Shown here: positions 1 through 11,784 of the stretch, piece after piece | Numbering within the stretch: the first letter of the stretch is position 1 | How the letters are laid out: each line of letters begins with the position of its first letter | Source: Phycomyces blakesleeanus NRRL 1555(-) | Taxonomy: Eukaryota > Mucoromycota > Mucoromycetes > Mucorales > Phycomycetaceae | Assembly (NCBI RefSeq): GCF_001638985.1 | Contig: NW_017265147.1 | Coordinates: forward strand, 1,147,545 to 1,211,544 | Length of the DNA: 64,000 bases | Reading direction: 5' to 3' | Position numbers and translations under genes: made by a program | Notes under the pieces: model-generated | Databases searched by the model: none | What the model was told of the DNA's origin: nothing | The model's input: the letters and a program-made list of their open reading frames with translations, nothing else

Positions 1-107
1 TTCATTTATTCATTTATTCTATTTTATTCTAACTAATAACATATTATAATATATATACATTGGCTCTTAATCATCTTTCCTGCTTTTTATTGTGTTGGAC
101 GTATTAG

Positions 108-179
108 CTATCTTTAATGGTGAAAACCACCTCTACTTGGACCAGATGAAGGAAGAGGATACCGTAAGTACACCAAAAG

Positions 180-217
<38 letters not shown>

Positions 218-1040
218 GAAACAACCAATCAACTAACACATTCAAAAAAAAATTGCGGTAATTTTTCAAAAGGCTCACGACCAGAGATTTGCTTTCGAGG
301 AAGAGACGGGTTTCATTTACTCTCTGCACAACGAAAACATTGTGTTTGACATTCGCAAGGCCGAGGTGGCTGAGGGTGGTCGTGTCATTGTATACAAGCG
401 CAAGGGAATCTCTGAAGATAGCAGCAAGAAACCCCTGCACCAGTACTGGTCCGTTGAGCTCGGCGACCCTCCCAAGATTGATGAGGATGACGAAGAGGAA
501 GATGAGAGCAAGCGTGCTCGTCTGAGATCCTGGTTCGGTAACTGGTCTGGTTGGGATAAGCGTAAGAACGGTATGCTTGTAGAGCACGATCTTGAGGAGG
601 CACATGAAAAGGTTTACACTGAGAAGAAGGCCAGCCTGAGGTAAATATTTTGTATATATATATATATATATCTATTTATATATATATTAATCCATTGTTA
701 TATAGTCACGAGTTATTGGCCGGTGCTGCTGCATTCGCTGCTGTTCATGCTTGGGAGAAGCGCCAGGAAGAAGCTGGTGAGGAGGTTCACCACAGCATGA
801 CCAAGAAGTTGTTGGCCAGTTTGGCCGCAGCAGAGGTAAGCAAAAATTAGTCGATTTGCATTTTGATACTCTATTTAACTATCCGACTCTTATACATAGA
901 TGGTTAAATTGTATGAGGAGCGTGGTATTGAAGAGGAAGACGATGATGAAGAAAAGAAGATCGAGAAGAAGAACATTCTCCAACGCATGTCTGCATCTGC
1001 TGCTCAGAATCTCTTTGAGGCCAAGCACGGCAGAGTTTGA
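108..1040 (+). CDS. C-terminal part of a ricin-type lectin-like / DUF3759-like protein (5' end outside window)
   Basis: The visible exons are 108-163, 273-640, 706-835 and 900-1040 (stop TGA 1038-1040). All introns are GT-AG and rich in TA repeats. Exon 2 reads as a beta-trefoil-type repeat, with G-F-I-Y-S-L-H-N-E-N-I-V-F-D-I-R followed by a Q-Y-W-S-V-E (QxW-like) motif, as in ricin-B-like lectins. The acidic linker after it contains D-E-D-D-E-E-E-D-E. Exon 3 begins S-H-E-L-L-A-G-A-A-A-F and continues into exon 4 (M-V-K-L-Y-E-E-R-G). This resembles fungal DUF3759 proteins, whose biochemical role is unknown. The start codon lies left of the window. The only AG before the first visible exon is at 106-107, so I begin the exon at 108, although the same frame is open back to 71. 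Family assignment is from motif memory, so it is moderate. Confidence 0.72.
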
Positions 1041-1998
1041 GCTTAGAGTCTGATTAAGTCTTTATTAAGTAAATAGATAACATTCTATTGTGGTAAAAAG
1101 AAAGAAAAAATAACTGTAAAAAAATAAATAAACCAAATTAAATAAGCAAATAACGGTACATATACTTTACACACCAAGCTGTTATAATGAAAGAAAGGCG
1201 GAAATCCTTGTAGTCAGTTTTGCTTTGCTTTATTTATTTTTTTAATATATAAATGAACTGGAAAATTAGAGCAAAGCTTAAGCAAACAACTCTAGAGTTA
1301 GACAAGCCTTTCATTAATTAATTCATTTATCAAATACCATTATTTTTACTGTCATTGTTTTTAAGGAACAATGTAGTACAATACAATTGTACTGTATAGT
1401 TAATATCATTATTACTGCTTTACCACTTATTTTCTATTGTAAGAATGAAATTAAATAAAATCGAGTTGAAACTATTCAGCGATTATTTGGGCACGACGCT
1501 TCTCTGGAACACCTCTTCTTTCTTTTTTTTTCTATTATTATAAATGTATAGAAATACAAATTCCACCAAAGACAGATTTCCAAAAAAAAAACACACACAC
1601 ACCTACAGACACACCCACACACAAAGAAAAGGCACACAAATTCTATTAAAGCCGACTATTGCAACTTACTCGTTGAAGAGGATGTATTTAATGCCAAAGA
1701 AGAAAAAATATTGAAAATATTGTTTGAGATTTTCAGTTCTTAAAAAAACCAAAAATGGCCAAAACGGCCGTGCGTACCTCTTGTAATGTAACTCCTTTAT
1801 ATGGATTTTAAATAGGAGCCGTTTAAAAAAGCATAAATACTTGGATTTATATTCTCTTTTTTAAAAAAAGATTCACTTAAAGAAGTTCGTTTTACTTTGG
1901 GCAGCAAACGGCCGTGTACGCTTTAGATACTACGCAATCACCAAATTACTCACACACTGAATATTTTCTTTCTCATAGAACCTTATAGAACAATAGAC

Positions 1999-2290
1999 GT
2001 GACTTAGAAATAATAAGTCACATATCCAATATCCTTCCTAACACTATGAGCCATTTTTGCGGTGACTTTTCTTTTTAGCCGCCTCGGTTTTCTCTCTCTG
2101 ATGTGACTTTTTTTATTTCAATCTCAAGGACTCTTTTTTTCATATGGCGTCACAATGTTAAAAGCCAATCAAAATAATTTAAAAGTCATTGACTCATTTT
2201 TCAAACACCAATCATTTTAATTTTCACATTCCGTGACTTTCTTTCAATTGCAAAAGGTCGTACAAGAATTGAACCATTTTGTCTATAAAA
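1999..2290 (+). promoter_or_regulatory. Cluster of GTGACTT motifs, an AP-1/Gcn4-type site and a TATA box
   Basis: GTGACTT occurs at 1999, 2062, 2103 and 2233, and inverted (AAGTCAC) at 2015. The first pair forms a near palindrome. TGACTCA, the classical Gcn4/AP-1 core, is at 2190-2196. TATAAAA at 2284-2290 is followed by a G-rich step and a block of more balanced composition. The arrangement resembles a plus-strand promoter. Its target is unknown: either an unannotated transcript at about 2315-2650 or a distant start for the LMBD1-like gene. Confidence 0.45.
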
Positions 2291-2579
2291 AGGGGCCAAA
2301 AGTTTGCAAATTTTTCAGATCTTTATTGTGGCGGTTATCTACGTAGTCTGCTCATAGATGTGGCCTTAGTAAACCGGTCGAAAGACTTTCACAGTTGAAG
2401 ACCTATAAACCAAACTATATAAACCACGCGATGTCTATGCAGGTGTAGAATGCTGATAACCTATCTGTTGCCCACTGCGAGTTTTTTGAAAATTTTCTCG
2501 TCCAACAGGGAGATCCCACTTTCATCATTGGCTGGCCACCAATGGTAAATAAATTCAATAAAATAAATGAAAATGAACC

Positions 2580-2633
2580 AATCAAAATCTATATAAATTG
2601 ATTTTCTTAAATCATTTTATATAGATTTTGATT
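2580..2633. repeat. 18-bp perfect inverted repeat with 18-nt spacer, followed by a T-run
   Basis: Arms 2580-2597 and 2616-2633 are exact reverse complements (left arm starts AATCAAAATC). A long T-rich run follows directly. In RNA this would fold into an 18-bp hairpin. It lies about 300 bp downstream of the TATA box at 2284. Confidence 0.75.
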
Positions 2634-3273
2634 TTTTTTTTGTTTTTTCAATTTTTTTCTTATAAATTAAAAATAAAATAGAAAAATTAAAACTAAAAAA
2701 TTAAAAATAAAGTAGATCAAACCCCCCTATTTGTTTTAAAGATAATATGATATGTAGATATAATTCTTTATTACTCTTCTCACTGTATAACTTGGCTCTA
2801 CATAATCTGCACTAAAGTACTTTGCACTACACTCTCGCAAGATATTTATATAAGTTGAAATAGAGGAATAGATAATATTCATGACATCATTTTATATCGA
2901 CATTTTTTTTTTCAATACCTTTCTCGCTCTTAATGTTTGACAACTCTACTGACCCAGTCCCACATCCCAGCCTAGCCTAGGTCAACCCAACCCAACCCAG
3001 CCCAGCCCAGCCCAGCCCAGTCAATTCAGTCAATTCATCATTAAATGTGAGGCGGAGTCATGCATAATCAATGTCATAATAATATTTCTCTCTCTCTCTC
3101 TTTTCTTTTCTTTTCTTTTTATATATATTCAAACTACACCAACCCACCCACCCACAACTACGCATCTTCTGCTTCTTCTTTACTACTCTTTAAACCAACA
3201 AATACATATATCTTCTTATTCTTTTTTTTTCTTTCCTTGTGTACAAATATAATTATCGGATTCCTCATTCATC

Positions 3274-3526
3274 ATGCCTGCAATCATTGGGGTTGCATGG
3301 GTCATTTACGGGGCTGTTTCAGCGGTAATAAACAAATAATAAATACTAAGAATAAAAGTTAAAAAGGAAAAATAAAGTCATAAAGAGATACTGTGTGTAG
3401 TATATAAAAAGAGTGAGAGTTAGAATGAGAAAGGTCATGTCAAACGAGATGATGTATCTTTTTCTTTTTCGATTTATGTTTTTATATAGTAAAATCAAAA
3501 TTAAATCAAGTTCAATCAAATCAAAC

Positions 3527-3581
<55 letters not shown>

Positions 3582-6500
3582 TATAGGCCTTGTTTGTATT
3601 TAGTATATTTTTCACTCGCTATTACCAAAGCAGACACGAATCAGAGCTGCTGGCAACCTTGGTGACTATTGTTGCTCTTGGTTTGATCTTTTCGACTCTT
3701 GCACTCCTGCCTGTCGACATCTTCTTGGTATCCTCGACTGTCAACAACCAAACAGGTCTCAAGTATGACTGGGCAACACCTGAGATGATCAGCAGGATTA
3801 CAATGACAGTTCAACTGGTCTATTACAGTAAGTGAACTAGAATCTAAAAACAAGAATCCACTGATCTTGGATATTGATATTGATCCCATTTCTGTTTAAT
3901 TCGTTAATACTATTAATAATCATAATGATAATGATAATAAAAATAATAATAATAAAAAAAAAGGCTGTTTTAGTCTGGTTGGCTTGGTGTGCTTTTTTGT
4001 TATTCCATTTGCATACTTTTACTACGAGGAGGATGAAGAGGATGAGACGATCCAAGAGAGAATTATGGGCGCATTAAAGTACACATCATTCTTTGTCGTC
4101 ATTTCTGTCCTGCTGTTTCTTTTCGGACTGTTTCTCAAGCCAACTCAAGAAACCCCTCACATTGATCTGGACTGGTTCAGGAAACTATTAGCAGAAAGCA
4201 GTAAGATTCATTTATTTTGATTGGTTCAAGTTATCCCAAAAAAAAGAAAGAACAAGACGAGGCAAAAAGCAAGAATAACAGCTTTGGTAGTCAAGAAGAG
4301 TTCAAGTGTAGATTTTGATTGATTATTTATTGATTAGATGGAGAAAAGGCCATTGCATTTGTGATTGCTTGTCTGATTCTATTGGGGATGGTTGTATTTA
4401 TATTCTACACAGTAAGAGAACACATATTCCTTTTAATATATATATATAGTGTATGTGTGTGTATGGTGTTATTAATGATCAATGATTATTGTGTGTTTAT
4501 GTGTAAGCTTAGGCTCCTGGACTATCACTTTTACCACTAACACTAATCAAGGGAAGAAGAAGAATTGAAACTGAGAATGAGGATGTGGACAATCGACTGA
4601 TTGTGATTCGTGAACGTGTGCGTGCTCTAAAAGCGAAATACTTTGGATCGACAAGAAAAATCCCAGCTCATGAACAGCGTGAGATTGAGAACCTTGCTGA
4701 TGAAGAGAGGTATTATAGCCATAGATATAAGGATACATAGATAATAGGACCAAAGAAAGAAAGAAAGAAAGAAAAAGTCCCTTTAGATATTTTGGACATG
4801 GTGGTTTATTGTTTATTTCCTATATCTTTAAACATGTTGTACTAACGAATCTTAATGATATTATATGATTTATAAAGTATCCTAACACGTCGTCTTCGCA
4901 GTATACAGGAAGATAGGGATAGCAAATGGCATATGCTTGTCAAGATGATGCGTCCAATTGAGGTAAGGATTAAATTACCTTTTTAATATATATATATAGA
5001 AAAGAGAAAGATATCCAACTCCTGTAATGACCTTGTTCCCCTTATTAATATATAAATGTACATGATGTACATCATGTATATGCTATTTTATATTTTATTT
5101 TATTTTTGTTTGTGCGTTGGGCTTGTGCGTTGGGCGTGTGGTTTTGTAGATTATGATTGGATTTATCCTGTTGGGCATGTCATTGGTGATTGTTATCTCG
5201 ATCTTTTTGACAATGTGAGTCATATAAGGAAAGAATGTCAAGATTACATAGGGCTGTAAATGATGAATCTATTAATATTTATCTGTTTATTAATTATATA
5301 TCTATCACTTGGTTTGAAAGTGTGGACAAGATATCCAATTCGGTGTGTGGTAGCAAGTGTGGTTACATTATCAACCATCCCCAGCTATTCAATCCCGTCA
5401 ACTATATTTTTGTGGCTCTAGCCAAGGTGAGTTGGATAAAGATAAAGTATATTATATTATATGGTATAATGAAGAAGAGTGATGCATTGACCAACTAGTA
5501 TTACTTGATGTAGATGTTCCCACTCGACTATCTGTTTATGGTATCTTTGATATTATATTTCTTCTTGGCAACCATGTCTGGGGTGATCAACATTGGACTT
5601 CGATTCTTGTGGGTTACACTCTTCAAGATCCAGAAGGGAGCAACTGCACCTCAGGGGCTATTGTTTTCTGCAGTCCTGCTACTACTCAGCTTACTTGCCT
5701 TGAATTACACAATTACCACTGTTGTGGCACCAGAATATGCACACTTTGGAAGCCAGGTTTATGTAAGTTGATTAAACATTTGTCTACATGGTTTTTTGAA
5801 GGATGTTTGGTATGAGCTACTTGGTAATTGAAACAGTAATGGTTATGAGTCGATAGTATAAGCAATAGTAAGAGGTTAAATGAAATGAAATGAAATGATA
5901 AGAAAGAGGATAGTAATGCTAATGTTAATTTTAATGTTAATGTTAATCTTAATGCTATGTTAATTATACTGCTCATTATAATGATAATGATGGTTGATAA
6001 TGATGGTTGATAATGATGGTTGATTGGTTGTTTAGTGTAACCACACGGTTGCAGGGTTGCGGGATTGTAGTGACCGACTTGACTTGATTTTGGCATGCGA
6101 CATAACTGGACCTACTGGTGAGTAAAAATCTATGGAATTTTTTTTTCAAGGAGTATATCTATAGTTTATATTATTAATATTAAACAATTCAATTCAATTC
6201 AATGAATTTTGATTTTTAACGTATATATATATATATATATATAAATGAATGTGTGTGTGTGTGTGTGTGTGTGTGTATTGTATGTATAGATATCTGTACA
6301 CCCACCATTTCGTCTACTCTTGTGGATCGAATTATCATCAACACACCCTTTTTGGGCATGATATTCTATTATTCACAGTGGGCATTTCTGATTGTGTTTG
6401 GGTTGGGCTTCATTGTTGCTTTCTTCCGTCGGCCGAGAAACAATGTGGATTCAGAGACAGTTGAGCAGATTGATGCGGACGTCGAGCGATCGTTACTTAA

Positions 6501-6588
6501 CCGAAGACAGCCAACCTACACTTCCATTCATTCCAATCTTAATCCCAGTACTGGATCGAATACTACCAATTCTACCGGCACTACTTAG
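3274..6588 (+). CDS. LMBD1: Probable lysosomal cobalamin transporter, LMBD1 family
   Basis: Eleven exons give 561 codons: 3274-3324, 3587-3827, 3964-4200, 4338-4411, 4513-4709, 4878-4962, 5150-5214, 5321-5426, 5514-5762, 6036-6117 and 6290-6588. The product is a polytopic membrane protein of the LMBR1/LMBD1 family, which in animals exports vitamin B12 from the lysosome. In the vacuole of this fungus that role is inferred. Family signatures read directly are L-L-P-V-D-I-F-L-V-S-S in exon 2, the C-F-F-V-I-P-F-A-Y-F-Y-Y-E-E block in exon 3, F-P-L-D-Y and the S-G-V-I-N-I-G-L-R-F block in exon 9, and Y-A-H-F-G-S-Q. The N-terminus (M-P-A-I-I-G-V-A-W) starts in the first membrane segment, as in fungal homologues. 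Intron 1 carries a long (AT)n tract and intron 10 a (GT)n tract. The tail is short and Asn/Thr-rich. Confidence 0.9.
3531..3576. repeat. (AT)n microsatellite in intron 1 of the LMBD1-like gene
   Basis: An uninterrupted AT dinucleotide run lies immediately upstream of the 3' splice site. Comparable TA or TA/TG tracts lie in introns or flanks at about 182-213, 653-690, 6222-6276, 26262-26292, 43291-43323, 57638-57683 and 61707-61757. Confidence 0.9.
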
Positions 6589-8771
6589 TCACCAACAGAT
6601 AAAAATAATAAAAATAAAAAATAAAACGGCAAAGCATGCATTGATTTGAACTAAATTAAGCTGATAAGATTTCATTTGATCGTATTGATCTATTGGTAGT
6701 AATATATGTATCCATATAAAATAAAGCCAACTATCTTGACCAAATAAAAATGATGATCCGAATCGTGGGAGAATTCTCAAGTGAACATACACGTATAATT
6801 AGACACTGCTTATTTATTTATTATAAGGAGCTGCGTGTGATAGTGTATTTTGTTAGGGTCTAAACAGGTCTTTCTCTCTTTTATTTTTTTTGATCTTTTT
6901 GTGTGCAAAAAAAAAAAGGCAAGAAAAGAGCAAAAAGCTTAAAATATATTATTATATCTCATATGTAACAATCAAAAAATAATAATAATAATGTAAAAGA
7001 GAGCAGAAAATATATATATACTAGACACGTTTAATGTGACCAATAAGGAACATGAGAAATATATTTATAAACAACCAAGCAGTTGAACAGGTGGACAGCT
7101 AAATGATTTTAGATGCATAATTATCCTACTGATATTGCTGATTACTGGTTAGATGGTTAGATGGTTAATGAATTGTTCTAAAAGATCAATTAATATTATT
7201 ACTATTACTATTATGTATATATTTAGAAAAGAGAGTAAAGAAGAAGGGCAAAATGCACAGTCCATTGATTTTGCTAATTTTGATCACAAACCCTTGTTTT
7301 GGTTATACTCCGTTACAATCTTAATTATCTATTATCATTATTGAAACAAAATTGAGAAATAAAATATCAAAGAATAGCAATAGATACTAATATTATTATT
7401 ATTAAGATCAAATAAGAAAAAGAAGAAGAGGTATAGAAAGAAGGCAAGTGAAGAAGGTGGAGAAGGACAGCCCCTAAATGAAATAACATTCCATCAAAAG
7501 GCAACCTTGTCAATATATGTATGATTTCTATAATACTTTGTGCAATACTTGGAACTAGCACTATTCCTGTTAATATCCCATCTAACCATATAATTTATGT
7601 AGCTGATGGAATATTAAATATTGGCAGTACAAAGACAAAAAAAAATACATATATAATTATTATACGTATTAAAAATGAATTTTAATAGTTTTTAAAGAAT
7701 AATAAATAATAATGGTTAGTGTGTATAAATATATATATATATATTTGAAAGAGAAGTACCTCGCTCTAAATTCCCTTTTTGTCCAACTGTCTAGTTTATG
7801 GCTCACTACTCCTTCAACCTTAATATATATATATTTAAATATATATATATATCCTTGTAGTGTAGTGTAAAGAGTAGTGTAAAGAGTAGATCTTCTTCTA
7901 GCTGTAATTGAAGCTATAATACTGATACCAATGGCAATATTAATATTAATATTAATATTAATAAAGTGTATTATTTATTGGTCCTACAGTGTACTGTATT
8001 GACTATGGATTTTAGTATAAAGATAGACAGATAGATGGAGGATATTTTTATTTTTATTATGTTGAGAAAAATATGTAGTCTTTTTTTAGGTAAAAATCTC
8101 AGCAAGATTTGCTCTGCCCCCGTGAACACAAGTACACTTTATACGTGTGTGAACATGCGTTACCAGAGGCCCTCTTTCTGGTGGAATAATTTTTTTTTCT
8201 TTCTTTCTTTTATTTTTGGTTGGATAATATTAATATTAATATTATTAATATTATTACTATTTTTCACAATATACACTTTTGTATATAATTTATGTACTAT
8301 GTATTATGTACTATACGCATATCACATTACAGTACATAAACTATGAAAAATAAATAAATAAAACAATTATAAATATTACCTTGCACATCTCTTTATTTCT
8401 TTCTCTTCTTTCTTCTGTCCTTTATCCCACACACACTCCTTACAAGCCCTTTCTCTCTCACTATACCTTAGTCTCTTCTCCTTGTTTTTATTATATATAC
8501 ATATATACATATATACATATATACATTGTCCCTTTTATTTCCTGTCCAACTTGTCATCAGCCTGCTTACTTACTTTGCTTGTATCAATCTTGATCTCTAT
8601 TGGGTAATTACACACACGCTATTTTTATATATAAATATATTTAATATTTAATATTTAATGTTTAATGTTTAATAATTACAATTATTTCATTCTCTCTCTC
8701 TCTCTCTCTTATTAAATAAATAAAATAAATAATTATAGAAATATATAATTATATCAATACCTATTATAAGA
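6589..8771. other. Intergenic region, AT-rich, no gene seen
   Basis: Short TA, AAT and ATTAAT repeats, poly-A stretches and a pyrimidine-rich block (8690-8710) just before the C2H2 gene. Small ORFs here are low-complexity and carry no recognisable motif. The right part is probably the long 5' leader and promoter of the zinc-finger gene. Confidence 0.6.
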
Positions 8772-9980
8772 ATGTACTCTTCATCTTTGGAAATCGCTCA
8801 GACCCAAGACTTTGGCTTGACAGTCAATGGATCGCCAGATCAAGGATTTCAGTCGCTCGACTTTAAAGCATTCCCTGACCAGTACCGGCGTACAGACTAT
8901 TTTGATTGTATGCGTAGATACAACTATGCTGAAATCCTGCCCAGCCAAAGTGAAGCCAGTTTCTCCGATTACGAGCACCAGACACCCTCGCCACCCCACA
9001 ATTACGAAGAAGATCTGTACAACTCTCATCACCAGGCCAAGAGTCCAATTGGCCAGAGTATCCTGAGTGGGTCCTTTGATTATCTTTCGGCAGAACAGCC
9101 TCAGTTCCAGATCCCAATCGACTGTGACTATACCACAAACACCGAGACGAGCCTAAATGGTTATAACTACGGTCACTATAACAACCAAAACAACCATGGC
9201 AACCATGGCAACCATGGCAACCATGTCAGTCAGATTTATTCGGACCGTCAACCAACTTGGGCACTGTCATCAGATGTGAATTACTTGTCCAGGATGACAG
9301 ACAATCTGTGTGACAATTTCCCTCTTGCATATCAATCATTGATCAACAATATCGGCGGTAATACTAGTACCAGCAATAGTAGTGTTAATGGTGGATCCTT
9401 TGACACAAACTACCACCCTCTTTCTGGCTGTGGAGGGGCAGCTATTGACAGCGCAACCTTGAGGGTAGCGTCCCCAATCTGCACTGTACCAAGCCAGTTG
9501 TCAGAAATCGTCTTCCGTGAACGATCATCGTCTACGTTTTCCAGTTCCAGTTCGACCAACTCAATGTCCGACCAAAGCTCGACATCTGCTACAAAGACCA
9601 AGCCTAACTCCAAGTTGATCAAGACCAGCCGTGCTCAGCTGGCCAAGCAGGCCTCTAACAACAATGGCACTAAGCAAACCAGATCGCGTGGTCGTCGGGT
9701 GTCCAACAGTCCCAGCCCCAGTGGCCAGAAGATGTTTACCTGCACAAAGGATGAATGCGGCAAGGTGTTCAAGCGATCCGAACATCTCAAGAGACACATC
9801 CGGTCCATCCATACACTCGAGAAGCCATTCGAGTGCCCTTACCAGACCTGCTCCAAGAAGTTTTCTCGATCAGACAACCTCAACCAGCACATCCGGATTC
9901 ACCGTCATACTGGCAAAGACAAGCCCAATCCACCAATTACTTGTAGACAAGGATCATTCGGTGGATACGGCTATCTATAA
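8772..9980 (+). CDS. C2H2 zinc-finger transcription factor, Msn2/Msn4-like
   Basis: A single exon of 402 codons. Two adjacent C2H2 fingers lie near the C-terminus: finger 1 has Cys324, Cys329, His342 and His347 (spacing C-x4-C-x12-H-x4-H), and finger 2 has Cys355, Cys360, His373 and His377. The recognition-helix residues R-S-E-H-L-K-R-H and R-S-D-N-L-N-Q-H and the linker E-K-P-F-E match the Msn2/Msn4 stress-factor class, which binds AGGGG elements. That specificity is inferred from the family. The N-terminal 320 residues are low-complexity (Ser, Asn, Gln, Tyr), with a short N-H-G tandem repeat near residues 140-150 and a basic Ser/Lys stretch before the fingers. The start is the first ATG, after a long AT-rich leader. 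It has no introns, unlike its neighbours. Confidence 0.92.
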   Translation: MYSSSLEIAQTQDFGLTVNGSPDQGFQSLDFKAFPDQYRRTDYFDCMRRYNYAEILPSQSEASFSDYEHQTPSPPHNYEEDLYNSHHQAKSPIGQSILSGSFDYLSAEQPQFQIPIDCDYTTNTETSLNGYNYGHYNNQNNHGNHGNHGNHVSQIYSDRQPTWALSSDVNYLSRMTDNLCDNFPLAYQSLINNIGGNTSTSNSSVNGGSFDTNYHPLSGCGGAAIDSATLRVASPICTVPSQLSEIVFRERSSSTFSSSSSTNSMSDQSSTSATKTKPNSKLIKTSRAQLAKQASNNNGTKQTRSRGRRVSNSPSPSGQKMFTCTKDECGKVFKRSEHLKRHIRSIHTLEKPFECPYQTCSKKFSRSDNLNQHIRIHRHTGKDKPNPPITCRQGSFGGYGYL

Positions 9981-10074
9981 AAAAAAACAAAGCAAAAGAA
10001 ACAGATGGAATCAATACACACACACACACTACTACTACTATTACAATATCCATTTCATCCGTACAAGCCATATA

Positions 10075-10265
10075 TACATACAAGCATACAAGCATACAAG
10101 CATACAAGCATACAAGCATACATCCATACATCCATACAAGCATACATCCATACAAGCATACAAGCATACATAAGAAACTTGAGCATTCGAAATTTACAAC
10201 TACATCCAAACTATACATTACACTGCACTGCACTGCACTGCACTGCACTGTACTGTACTGCACTA
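10075..10265. repeat. Two adjacent short-unit tandem arrays
   Basis: The first array is built from CATACAAG/CATACATC units (about 10075-10175). The second consists of CACTG units drifting to TACTG (about 10218-10262). Both lie just downstream of the C2H2 stop codon, probably in its 3' UTR or flank. Confidence 0.85.
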
Positions 10266-11327
10266 AACTAAACTAAACTAAACTACAGCACACGCATAAG
10301 AAACAAGGAGAGAGAAAAAGAAAATTATCAATTTTTTCTTTATTTTATTTTTTTTACATATATTTTTGCATCACATCTTATCCCATTGCAACCCATTTCA
10401 TTCCATACCATTACATACAATTTCATACCATTTTATATAATTTGATTTGATTTGATTTGATTTGATTCACTTATTAAATTCATCAGTTCAAGCACATATT
10501 ATTTTCACAACAACCAAAAAAAAAAAACACACACACACACACAAATCCTCCCTTTTTTTTTGTTTCTTTTTCTATTTTTCCCCTTCCCCTTCAAAATAAT
10601 AATTATAATACCAAGTCAAAATTGTTCTCCTTATTTTCTTCTTGCTCTTCTTGTTCTTCTTACTCCTCTTTATATTGCATGCTCTTTCTCTCTCTCTTCT
10701 TATGGCTTCTCTATTTTATTATATTCTATTCTATTCTGTATTTTGATTTCTATTTTTCATGTAATACTTTTTTGTGTGTGTGTGTGAATGAGATTTCAGA
10801 TACACACAAAAATAAAATATCTTTTATTAATATTTTTGGATGAGTACAACGAAAATACATAATATAAAATAAATAAATAAATAAATAAATAAATACAAAT
10901 TAATATTAAAAAAATATACACTCTTCTTCTATTTTGTTTCCAAGGCCGTTTTATTACAATACTCTCTTTTTAAAGAAACCGTATATAGATATACTTACAC
11001 ACACAAGCACATGCTGTATACATATCTTACACCAAAAAAGTCATGGGTACAATGTCTTTCCTTTATTACTAGTTAAATGCGCACAGCTCTTTCTAGATCT
11101 CACCATCACACGTTCTTTTTCTGTACTCTTTTTTTTTTATTGTGTAGTAAATCTGGCTAAATAATCTTTATATTCTGAATAGATTCTAAATTTTCATTCT
11201 ATTCTATTGAACACTAGACACAGTCAATACAGTCAATCAAATCAATCAAAAAATATTTTAAAGTGTAAAATAAAGTAAAGTAAAGTATATAATATATATA
11301 AAAATAAAATTAGGGCTCGTGCACCGC

Positions 11328-11330
<3 letters not shown>

Positions 11331-11373
<43 letters not shown>
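11331..11373. repeat. Long uninterrupted A-tract
   Basis: About 42 consecutive A residues preceded by GGGCTCGTGCACCGCTGT, a short GC-richer segment. The shape resembles a retroposed 3' end, but no flanking duplication or upstream element is recognisable. Confidence 0.85.
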
Positions 11374-11376
<3 letters not shown>

Positions 11377-11784
11377 AAGTATTCGCAACTATCACTTTTT
11401 TATGGAACTTATATCTATCCACTTGTACAAATATGAATATGACTTGTATACTTTTTGTATTCAAAAGAAAAGTCTAGACCTTGTATATGAAATATAAATA
11501 TAAATAAAGTTACATATATAGCCAATTTCATTATAAATTATAAATGTATATATAAAAATAAAAATAAAATAAAAGGTTGAGTACCAAACAACCAACGGAA
11601 TAAAAGCGATATTTCTTTCTTGTGCACATAAATTTCCCAAAAAATAAATAAATAGAATGTAACCCATGATTTTGTTACTTTTTTTTTTATTTTATTTATT
11701 TTATTTATTTATTTATTTCGATTTTTCTTCTTACTTTCTTCTTTCTTTCAAATTTTTTTTTTATACTTCTTTTGATTGAACATC

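Larger units (their letters stand above)
1041..3273. other. Intergenic region with a promoter-like block and repeats
   Basis: No ORF longer than 60 codons is seen from 1054 to 3059. The stretch holds poly-purine and AT repeats, two copies of AACGGCCGTG (1763 and 1907), a cluster of GTGACTT motifs, a TATA box at 2284, an 18-bp perfect inverted repeat and a CCAGC/CCAAC minisatellite near 2980-3020. The last 200 bp before 3274 are the pyrimidine-rich leader of the LMBD1-like gene. Confidence 0.6.
9981..11784. other. Intergenic: 3' UTR, tandem repeats, A-tract and bHLH promoter
   Basis: Contains two tandem-repeat arrays (10075-10175 and 10218-10262), TTTGA repeats near 10442, TAAA repeats near 10870, a 40-odd base A-tract at about 11331-11373, and a TTTAT/pyrimidine-rich leader before 11785. 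No coding signal is seen. Confidence 0.6.

Noticed and set aside
2950..3030. CCCAACCCAGCC repeats as telomere-like sequence.
   Set aside because: The unit is CCAGC/CCAAC without a CCCTAA register and lies inside ordinary gene space.
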